Assembly (NCBI GenBank): GCA_012800465.1
Contig: JAAZJI010000011.1
Span: 1-5,067 of the forward strand
Reading direction: 5' to 3'
Length of the DNA: 5,067 nt
Source of the DNA: Spirochaetales bacterium
Lineage (GTDB): Bacteria; Spirochaetota; Spirochaetia; Sphaerochaetales; Sphaerochaetaceae
This document shows, one piece after another, positions 1 to 4,911 of the stretch (position 1 is the stretch's first letter; the number at the start of each line of letters is the position of its first letter). Below the pieces are notes generated by a model, which made no database searches, had not been told where the DNA came from, and was given only the letters and a program-made list of their open reading frames with translations. The translations under genes were made by a program, and so were the position numbers.

Positions 1-242
1 CGTTTTACATCATCGCCGAGCTTCCCGTTGAGGACGCCGAGGATTTCGCCACGTTCCTCCTCAGGGATTTCGATCTCGACGGATCGACGGTGATGCTCGC
101 CCCGGCGGAGGATTTCTATGCGACGAAGGGGATCGGGCGCCGGCAGGTGCGGATCGCGTACGTGTTGAATAAAGAGGATCTGGCCAAGGCGGTGGCATGC
201 CTGGCCGCGGGTCTGAAAGCGTACGCCGAGCGTGGCGCCTAG
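1..242 (+). CDS. C-terminal end of a class I/II PLP-dependent aminotransferase (partial, 5' end outside window)
   Basis: The reading frame begins with the codon at position 3 and gives 79 residues before a TAG stop at 240-242. The stretch contains [10 protein letters not shown], then [12 protein letters not shown], then a final helix ending in GLKAY. This is the usual end of fold-type I aminotransferases of the aspartate aminotransferase group. The Arg in VRIAYV (residue 50 of the visible part) aligns with the family arginine that binds the substrate alpha-carboxylate (Arg386 in pig/E. coli numbering). These cytosolic enzymes move an amino group between an amino acid and a 2-oxo acid using pyridoxal phosphate. 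The lysine that binds PLP lies upstream of the window, so substrate preference (aspartate, aromatic, alanine or other) cannot be read here. The gene converges on the minus-strand yjbQ-like gene and overlaps it by 4 bp. The family call is firm; the exact enzyme is not. Confidence 0.88.
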   Translation, partial: FYIIAELPVEDAEDFATFLLRDFDLDGSTVMLAPAEDFYATKGIGRRQVRIAYVLNKEDLAKAVACLAAGLKAYAERGA

Positions 243-658
243 GAGCCGATGATCTTGATCAGGACCCGTTTATCACGCATCCCGTCGAATTCGTAGTAGA
301 AGATCTGCTCCCACGGGCCGAGATCCAGTTTTCCTCCGGTGATCGCGATGACCACCTCTCTCCCCATGATTGACCGCTTCAGGTGCGCATCGGCGTTCTT
401 CTCCTTCTCCGTATTGTGTCGATAGCGCTCATAGGGGAGTTCCGGGGCGAGTCCTTCAAGCCAGCGTTCAAAATCTTCGTGGAGCCCTTCCTCCACGGAG
501 TTGACGAACACGCTCGCGGTGATGTTCATCGCGTTGGCCAGGACGAGTCCTTCCCTGATTCCGCTTTCACCGACCGCCTCGCTGATCGCCTCGGTGATGT
601 TGACCAGACCCCGGCGCTTGTTGATGTGGAACCAAAGCTCTTTCCGATATGTCATCAT
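239..658 (-). CDS. YjbQ/UPF0047 family protein (secondary thiamine-phosphate synthase-like)
   Basis: The 139-residue product matches this small single-domain family over its whole usual length. Visible landmarks are [21 protein letters not shown] (residues 34-54), YRHN (His81), [15 protein letters not shown] (His92) and [14 protein letters not shown] near the end. E. coli YjbQ has weak thiamine-phosphate synthase activity and can replace ThiE; the true role of the family is unsettled. Known structures form trimers, and there is no signal peptide, so it is expected in the cytosol. I chose the ATG at 658 because AAGGAGG (664-670, minus strand) lies 5 nt before it. The next codon is also ATG (655) with 8 nt spacing and is an equally good start. 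The in-frame ATG at 700 lacks a ribosome site and lies upstream of the promoter. Oddity: the position that I recall as a conserved His in this family (MHITAS or PHTTAA) is Asn45 here. The gene is transcribed away from the large acidic-protein gene. Confidence 0.9.
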   Translation of the reverse strand: MMTYRKELWFHINKRRGLVNITEAISEAVGESGIREGLVLANAMNITASVFVNSVEEGLHEDFERWLEGLAPELPYERYRHNTEKEKNADAHLKRSIMGREVVIAITGGKLDLGPWEQIFYYEFDGMRDKRVLIKIIGS

Positions 659-663
659 AGCGG

Positions 664-670
664 CCTCCTT
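664..670 (-). promoter_or_regulatory. Ribosome binding site of the yjbQ-like gene
   Basis: The minus strand reads AAGGAGG, a near-perfect Shine-Dalgarno sequence. It is 5 nt from the ATG at 658 and 8 nt from the ATG at 655. It rules out the longer reading frame that starts at 700. Confidence 0.85.
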
Positions 671-673
671 CCG

Positions 674-691
674 TCCATAGTATACCATGGA
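674..691. repeat. 18-bp imperfect palindrome over the yjbQ -10 box (possible operator)
   Basis: TCCATAGTATACCATGGA is self-complementary except for one mismatched pair (A679 against C686). It covers the leftward -10 hexamer entirely. Such a placement would suit a repressor site, but a short palindrome around an AT-rich hexamer can also arise by chance. No second copy was noticed in the window. Confidence 0.35.
679..687 (-). promoter_or_regulatory. Extended -10 promoter of the yjbQ-like gene
   Basis: On the minus strand the sequence is TGG-TATACT: a five-of-six match to TATAAT preceded by the TGn extension. No good -35 box is found 16-18 nt upstream, which is typical of extended -10 promoters. 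Transcription would start near 672, giving a leader of about 14 nt that begins almost at the Shine-Dalgarno site. Confidence 0.55.
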
Positions 692-692
692 G

Positions 693-703
693 TTTGTCAC
701 AAA
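693..703. repeat. TTTGT-C-ACAAA dyad on the -35 box of the large gene (possible operator)
   Basis: Two perfectly complementary 5-bp arms flank a single central base. The dyad contains the TTGTCA -35 hexamer (694-699) of the rightward promoter and starts just 2 bp past the other palindrome. It could bind a small dimeric regulator; it is short enough to be chance. Confidence 0.3.
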
Positions 704-722
704 ACCCCAGGTATGCTATGCT
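694..722 (+). promoter_or_regulatory. Sigma-70-type promoter of the acidic-protein operon
   Basis: TTGTCA (694-699, five of six matches to TTGACA) and TATGCT (717-722, four of six to TATAAT) are separated by exactly 17 bp. Transcription would start near 729, just before the ribosome site, which gives a leader of about 13 nt. The spacer also holds an overlapping TATGCT at 712-717, but its spacing of 12 bp is too short. This promoter removes the apparent TTG start at 694 from consideration, because that codon lies in the -35 box. Confidence 0.6.
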
Positions 723-729
723 TGGATTC

Positions 730-737
730 AGGAGAGG
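730..737 (+). promoter_or_regulatory. Ribosome binding site that sets the GTG start of the large gene
   Basis: AGGAGAGG ends 4 nt before GTG 742; its core GGAG (731-734) is 7 nt away, an ideal spacing. No comparable site precedes the upstream in-frame TTG at 694 or ATG at 718. Confidence 0.75.
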
Positions 738-741
738 AAGC

Positions 742-3405
742 GTGAAAACAAACGAGAGTTGGGATCTTCGTTCCGTCGGCGACATTTCAGCCCAGAAGAT
801 CCGACGGAACCTTCGCGAGCTCGCGGTCTTTTCAGCAAATTCGATTCGTTCCCTGAAGGATGTGGCGTCCCGCTATGAACCGGTCGCGCTGCTCGAGCAC
901 ACCCTCGAACACTACCACCGGACCGTCATCAGGGAATGGAAAGGTGATGGTGAAGCGATTCGGATCGCCCAGGTGCTCGTCTCCTATCTGGCACATCTGC
1001 TCCAATCCCTCCCGAAGCCGCTTTCACGGAACGGGCGGATCAGACAGAAGGATTGGAAGGAGGTCGTCCGGCTTTTCGACGACATCGTCCGCAAGTCCAT
1101 CCGTACCGTGGACAACACCGCCTTGGCGCTGAGGGCGGAAGGGACGCTCACCGATCCGATCCTGCTTGAACGCTTCCAGAAGGAGGCGAGCGGATGGGTC
1201 CTGCCCCCGGTGTTCGACGACGAGCTTTTAAAGCGGCACCACCGATCGCTCTTGTATCAGCTTCAACCGTTCAACGCCCTGATCAGCGAAGTCTTCCCCT
1301 CCCACCTCGACGGGGTGCTTCAGGCCTTGGCGACCCTCATCGAAACGGGGGAGCATGAGCTCCTCGGCCACACCTCCCTCGGCGAAGCGGATGTGAAGGT
1401 GCTCGCCCGGCCGGCGGCGAGCGAGGAGTTTCGGGTCGACAACCATCGCCTGACGCACTTTCAGCGATCTTCTCTCAAGCCGTTCATCCTCATAGACGGT
1501 TCCTATCACTGCTTCGATCCCCGGCGGGTCCTCATCGAGGGGTATGCGGTCATCAAGGAAGCGGTGACCTCCTCGAGTGCGGAGCGCAAGGAAGCGTGGG
1601 AGAGGATCGAGAAGGATAAGCGGAGCCTGCTTCCGATCACCTTCTTCACGACGATGCTCTCCTCGATGCACTACACGCGGAACGTGGAACATGAAGGAGG
1701 GCTCTTGGATGCCCTTTTCGAGGACGGGAAGAAGGAGCTGGTGGTCCAGGTCCCCGCCGCCCACACCCTCTTTCCCGAAGACCCGCTTCAGGAGAGCGAA
1801 GCCTACGCCCGGGCCCTGATCGAAGAGCGACGGGCGATCGACCTGGCAAAAACCCATCCCGCCTCCGCGGTCATCGTCGACCTCAGGGCGATCACGGAGT
1901 ATCCGCTTTCGATGATCGACGACACGCTCACCCTCTCCTTTCTCCAGGTGGCGACGCTGGCGACGACCCGGGAGGGGGCGAACGAGATCAAGGGGGTGCT
2001 GGGCCTGATGCCGCCATCCCGGGAAGAAGAATCGATCCCTGAGCACGATCCCCTGAAGGAGTTCGATGAACACTTGGAGGATGAGCTGGAGTGGGAAGAG
2101 GAGGAGGAAGAACCCTCCTTCGATGACGACGAGCTCCTGGAAGAGGAGCTGGCCGCGATCGACGAGGAAGACGAGTACGAGGATGAACCTGAAGAGTTTG
2201 AAGGGGATGAGGTGGACGAGTACGCCGTGTTCTACGAGGATGACGAGTATGAAAGCGAACCACTCCAACCGATAGGGGAGAGGAAGGAGCCGGAGTTCAC
2301 CCTCGAGGCGGAGGTCGACACCTCCTGGCAACGCTCCGACCAGGGGTTCACCCTGAGGATCGGATCCCCTCCGATCATCGAAGGGGAGTACCTTGACTAC
2401 CCGGAGAAGGAGGGGGATGACCGGGCGCAGGTCGGATCATCCTTCTTCACGTCGGAAAACCCCTTGGATGATCATCTGGGCCAGGACGAGTACGAGACAG
2501 CCGATGAGCTGTTCAGCCAAAGCGAGCAGCCGCTTCTCTTCGATGTGGAGGATGAGCGGATGTTCGATCCTTTCTACCGTACCGCGCGGGAGCGCCAGGC
2601 GGTCGAAGAGGATTATGAAAGCGAAGCGCTCGGGCTTTTCGAGTCCGGAATCGGCACGGGCGGAGATGACGATGAAGAGATCGTCGTGGAATCCTCGTTC
2701 GTTCTCGCCGATGAGGAGATGGAGGAGGGCAAGGAGGATCTGCTCCGCTACAACACCCGGGATTTCGAAGATGAGGACGGGGGCGAGTTCGGCTTTCTGG
2801 ACCAGATCCAACGGAGCGTCGAACAGCGGAAACGCCCCTCCTCCCGCTTCACCCTGGTAAACGCGGTCGAACACGCGAAACACCTGCCTCCTTCTCGGAA
2901 GGAGGAAGAGGAGAGCGACTCTCCGGATGCAGCGCCGAAAGAAGAAAAGACCGGGATCCGGCCGTTCGAACTGGACCTGCCGCCGAATCTGAGCGCGATC
3001 TTCGCCCTGCTTGCAAAGAAGGACCGGTGGTCGTTCAACAGCTACCTGAAGGAGAGCACGCCTGATGTGATCGATTCCCTGGAGCGGATGCTCGGGCAGA
3101 TCCGGGATACGAGTCTCGAGCCGGGCAAGGACCGGATGTTCACGAGCGTCCCCCTGGAGCTGACGATCATCGTGCTGGCCGCGAAAGGAGATCCGCTCAG
3201 CGCATGGACCAGGAAGGTGAACGTCGCGGCGCTGATGCACGCCAACGGGAAACGTTCCTGGCGGGCCCTTTCGATCGGGTACGACAAGAAGAAAACCCCG
3301 GTGTTCGCCGATGATCTCCTCATCAGCCGGGAAGATTTCACTCCGACGGATTGGAAGTTCGTGATCAACGCGGCGAATCGGCTGCAGGATAGGAAGCGAG
3401 TGTAG
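742..3405 (+). CDS. Large acidic protein of unknown function, 887 residues
   Basis: I do not recognise this protein. Residues are numbered from the GTG at 742. Residues 1-425 look globular: mainly amphipathic helices to about 215, then a mixed region with KPFILIDGSYHCFDP (246-260), LLDALFEDGKKELVVQVPAA (321-340) and ASAVIVDLRAITEYPLSMIDD. Residues 427-735 are strongly acidic and probably disordered; in 427-507, 46 of 81 residues are Asp or Glu, including six Glu in a row. DEY/EDY motifs recur there. From about 741 to 887 a compact, better balanced domain follows (ELDLPPNLSAIFALLAKKDRWSF to the basic end RLQDRKRV). There is no signal peptide or membrane segment, and only one cysteine (Cys257), so a cytosolic location is likely. 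Codon use matches the neighbours, so recent transfer is not indicated. It is first in a likely operon with the IMPase-family gene (7-bp gap). The weak likeness of residues 246-400 to PD-(D/E)XK-fold proteins lacks catalytic residues and is only inference. An acidic scaffold, a DNA mimic or a nucleic-acid-associated protein are all possible. Confidence 0.9.
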   Translation: MKTNESWDLRSVGDISAQKIRRNLRELAVFSANSIRSLKDVASRYEPVALLEHTLEHYHRTVIREWKGDGEAIRIAQVLVSYLAHLLQSLPKPLSRNGRIRQKDWKEVVRLFDDIVRKSIRTVDNTALALRAEGTLTDPILLERFQKEASGWVLPPVFDDELLKRHHRSLLYQLQPFNALISEVFPSHLDGVLQALATLIETGEHELLGHTSLGEADVKVLARPAASEEFRVDNHRLTHFQRSSLKPFILIDGSYHCFDPRRVLIEGYAVIKEAVTSSSAERKEAWERIEKDKRSLLPITFFTTMLSSMHYTRNVEHEGGLLDALFEDGKKELVVQVPAAHTLFPEDPLQESEAYARALIEERRAIDLAKTHPASAVIVDLRAITEYPLSMIDDTLTLSFLQVATLATTREGANEIKGVLGLMPPSREEESIPEHDPLKEFDEHLEDELEWEEEEEEPSFDDDELLEEELAAIDEEDEYEDEPEEFEGDEVDEYAVFYEDDEYESEPLQPIGERKEPEFTLEAEVDTSWQRSDQGFTLRIGSPPIIEGEYLDYPEKEGDDRAQVGSSFFTSENPLDDHLGQDEYETADELFSQSEQPLLFDVEDERMFDPFYRTARERQAVEEDYESEALGLFESGIGTGGDDDEEIVVESSFVLADEEMEEGKEDLLRYNTRDFEDEDGGEFGFLDQIQRSVEQRKRPSSRFTLVNAVEHAKHLPPSRKEEEESDSPDAAPKEEKTGIRPFELDLPPNLSAIFALLAKKDRWSFNSYLKESTPDVIDSLERMLGQIRDTSLEPGKDRMFTSVPLELTIIVLAAKGDPLSAWTRKVNVAALMHANGKRSWRALSIGYDKKKTPVFADDLLISREDFTPTDWKFVINAANRLQDRKRV
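2020..2946 (+). other. Acidic low-complexity segment within the large protein
   Basis: This encodes residues 427-735, a Glu/Asp-rich linker between two better folded parts. The first 81 residues are 57% acidic. Later parts mix acidic runs with short aromatic or hydrophobic islands such as FTLRIGSPPII, LLFDVEDERMFDPFYRT and EFGFLDQI, which look like docking motifs in disordered proteins. The DNA is GAG/GAA/GAT-rich, which produces long open frames on the opposite strand that are not genes. Confidence 0.75.
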
Positions 3406-3412
3406 CGAGCAT

Positions 3413-4189
3413 ATGAAGACCCACCTTGAAGTCGCCCTGCAGGCGGCACGCAGAGCGGGCTCCTACGCATTGGGAGCGGAGCGGGCCGGGGCGATCTCCG
3501 TCCGGACGAAAGAGGCGAACGATTACGTCACCGATGTCGACATCCAGATCGAACAGCTGATCAAGGATACGATCCGACTCTCCTTCCCCCATGACGGGAT
3601 ATTCGGCGAGGAGGGCGGTGAAAGCGGAGACGTGCGCTCCAATCGCTGGGTGATCGATCCGATCGACGGAACGACGAACTTCTTCCGCGGAATGCCCAAC
3701 TACACGATCTCGATCGCCTGGGAGGAGGTGCCGTACCACCCGCTGGTCGGAGTCGTCTTCAACCCGCGGCAGAATGAACTGTTCTGGGCGGCGAAAGGCG
3801 AGGGGGCGTTCCTCAACGGGCAGCGGATCACCGTCTCCTCCGTCCGAACGCTGAGCGAGGCGATCGTGATCCTGGTTCCCCCTCATCGGAGGCGCGATCT
3901 CGCCGATTCCTACTTCGAGACGATGAGGACGATCTTCGCGGCGACGAGCGATCTGCGCTCCTTCGGCTCCTGCGCCCTGGAGCTTGCCTACATCGCCGGC
4001 GGACGGGTCGACGGGTATTATGAACGGGCGCTGGGCTACTACGACATGGCCGCGGGGATGCTCATCCTTCAGGAAGCGGGAGGGATCGTCACCCCGGCGT
4101 TCGAGCAACTCCCCTTCAGTGACACGTCTTGCGACATCCTCGCCTCGAACGGCCACCTCCATCAGGCTCTGGGCTCCCTGATCGCTTGA
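3413..4189 (+). CDS. Inositol monophosphatase family protein (SuhB/IMPase-like)
   Basis: The 258-residue product has the length and all motifs of Mg-dependent, Li-sensitive sugar phosphatases. In order: KEANDYVTDVD (33-43), GEEGG with Glu66 and Glu67, WVIDPIDGTTNF with metal ligands Asp82 and Asp85 (79-90), and YYDMAAGMLILQEAGG with Asp211 (209-224). The family hydrolyses inositol-1-phosphate and related substrates such as histidinol phosphate, fructose-1,6-bisphosphate or NADP; motifs do not tell which. E. coli SuhB also acts in rRNA antitermination, which cannot be assumed here. The usual Trp before the last metal Asp is Tyr210; the metal ligands themselves are intact. ATG 3413 lies 7 bp after the stop of the large gene with no clear Shine-Dalgarno sequence (only GCGAGC directly before it), so translational coupling to the upstream gene is likely. 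The enzyme should be cytosolic. Confidence 0.93.
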   Translation: MKTHLEVALQAARRAGSYALGAERAGAISVRTKEANDYVTDVDIQIEQLIKDTIRLSFPHDGIFGEEGGESGDVRSNRWVIDPIDGTTNFFRGMPNYTISIAWEEVPYHPLVGVVFNPRQNELFWAAKGEGAFLNGQRITVSSVRTLSEAIVILVPPHRRRDLADSYFETMRTIFAATSDLRSFGSCALELAYIAGGRVDGYYERALGYYDMAAGMLILQEAGGIVTPAFEQLPFSDTSCDILASNGHLHQALGSLIA

Positions 4190-4220
4190 TCGAATCGGTC
4201 ATTTCCCGTAGGGTCTCTCC

Positions 4221-4868
4221 ATGAAGTTCAAGCTGGCCATCTTTGATTTCGACGGGACGCTCATGGATACCTCCCCCGGCATCTTCGCCACGGCGAACGC
4301 GACGATCGAGAGCCTCGGGTTGAAACCGGAACAGAATCCCTCGGTTCTCGCCCGATTCGTCGGCCCGCCGATCCGCGAGTCCTTCGTCGCGGTGTACGAC
4401 CTCGCCGAATCCCTCCTCGATGAGGCGATCGGACGGTATCGGGCGATCTACGACCGGACGGGGCGCTTCGGCGCCGAGCTGTACGAAGGAATGGACCGGG
4501 TCCTCGCCACGCTGAAGAATGCCGGTTGCCGCCTTGCGGTCGCGACCCTGAAGTCGGAACCGGTGGTGAAACAGATGACCGACCATTTCGGCCTCACCCC
4601 CTCGTTCGACTCGATCCGCGGCAGCGACCCGGTCCTCAGAAGCGGCAAGGCGGCGGTGGTCCGCCAGGTCCTGGAGGACCTTGGGATCGATGCCGACGAT
4701 GCGGTCCTGATCGGTGACACCCCCCACGACGAGGAGGGGGCCGCGGAGGTGGGATGCGCGTTCATCGCCGTCGATTGGGGATTCGGTTTTCCCAAAGGGT
4801 ATCGTCCGGCATCCCCTGCGATCCCGGTCGCCAAAAGCCCGCTTGATTTGTTGACCATCCTCTTGTAA
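4221..4868 (+). CDS. HAD-superfamily phosphatase, phosphoglycolate phosphatase/PpaX-like
   Basis: The 215-residue product shows all four haloacid-dehalogenase motifs: FDFDGTL with nucleophile Asp9 and acid/base Asp11, motif II Thr109 in LAVATLKSE, Lys143 in RSGKAA, and GDTPHDEEGA with Asp166 and Asp170. Between motifs I and II lies a helical C1 cap of about 65 residues with VGPPIRESF, as in Gph and PpaX. Such enzymes dephosphorylate 2-phosphoglycolate, pyrophosphate or similar small phosphates through a phospho-aspartate intermediate in the cytosol. The cap does not allow me to choose the substrate. ATG 4221 has only a weak AGGG (4210-4213) at 7 nt. The 31-bp gap after the IMPase-family gene has no promoter or terminator, so the genes probably share a transcript; two phosphatases side by side suggest small-metabolite phosphate removal. 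Length is normal and the gene appears intact. Confidence 0.92.
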   Translation: MKFKLAIFDFDGTLMDTSPGIFATANATIESLGLKPEQNPSVLARFVGPPIRESFVAVYDLAESLLDEAIGRYRAIYDRTGRFGAELYEGMDRVLATLKNAGCRLAVATLKSEPVVKQMTDHFGLTPSFDSIRGSDPVLRSGKAAVVRQVLEDLGIDADDAVLIGDTPHDEEGAAEVGCAFIAVDWGFGFPKGYRPASPAIPVAKSPLDLLTILL

Positions 4869-4891
4869 GAGGGATCGGGCCTCGGTATGGT
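4863..4891 (+). promoter_or_regulatory. Candidate promoter of the ridA gene
   Basis: TTGTAA (4863-4868) and TATGGT (4886-4891) are 17 bp apart, each with four of six consensus matches. The -35 box includes the TAA stop of the HAD gene. Transcription would start near 4898, right before the ribosome site. The weak hexamers make this tentative; ridA could instead be read from the upstream operon (43-bp gap), as there is no terminator between them. Confidence 0.4.
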
Positions 4892-4898
4892 AGAGGCC
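4878..4898. repeat. Inverted repeat GGCCTC-N9-GAGGCC around the ridA -10 box
   Basis: Two perfect 6-bp GC-rich arms (4878-4883 and 4893-4898) enclose GGTATGGTA, which holds the putative -10 hexamer. As DNA it would make a good operator. If transcribed from upstream, the RNA would form a hairpin ending directly before the Shine-Dalgarno site. No T-run follows, so it is not an intrinsic terminator. Confidence 0.45.
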
Positions 4899-4904
4899 AA
4901 GGAG
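4899..4904 (+). promoter_or_regulatory. Ribosome binding site of ridA
   Basis: AAGGAG lies 7 nt before ATG 4912, an ideal arrangement and the strongest ribosome site on the + strand here. It abuts the right arm of the inverted repeat. Confidence 0.8.
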
Positions 4905-4911
4905 AAGTGCA

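Larger units (their letters stand above)
659..741. promoter_or_regulatory. Divergent intergenic region with back-to-back promoters
   Basis: This 83-bp gap separates the yjbQ-like gene (leftward) from the large acidic-protein gene (rightward). The two core promoters face away from each other, with the leftward -10 box (679-684) only 9 bp from the rightward -35 box (694-699). RNA polymerase could hardly occupy both at once, so the two genes may compete or be co-regulated. Two dyad symmetries lie exactly on these boxes (674-691 and 693-703). No terminator or small RNA is visible here. Confidence 0.6.

Noticed and set aside
694..741. TTG start at 694 that would add 16 residues to the large protein
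   Set aside because: The codon lies in the -35 box of a good promoter and has no ribosome site; GTG 742 has AGGAGAGG at ideal spacing.
383..745. Plus-strand open frame (120 codons) opposite the yjbQ-like gene
   Set aside because: The minus-strand frame is clearly YjbQ; this one has no motif and would run through the divergent promoter region.
2095..2112. GAA/GAG run as a phase-variable simple repeat
   Set aside because: The run mixes GAA and GAG and its units are in-frame triplets, so slippage would change Glu number but not the frame.
1228..2331. Long minus-strand open frame (367 codons) opposite the large gene
   Set aside because: It mirrors acidic GAG/GAT codons, its translation is a Leu/Arg/Val-rich composition with no family motif, and it lacks a ribosome site or promoter.
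2437..3240. Minus-strand open frame (267 codons) opposite the large gene
   Set aside because: Same codon-shadow effect in GC-rich DNA; Arg/Leu-rich product with no motif.
3365..4162. Minus-strand open frame (265 codons) opposite the IMPase-family gene
   Set aside because: The + strand frame carries all IMPase motifs; the opposite one is low-complexity Arg/Asp/Gly-rich.
4851..4856. TTGACC as a -35 box for ridA
   Set aside because: No acceptable -10 hexamer lies 16-18 bp downstream; TTGTAA at 4863 pairs with TATGGT at exactly 17 bp.
4878..4904. Inverted repeat as an intrinsic terminator after the HAD gene
   Set aside because: The stem is followed by AAGGAG, with no T-run.
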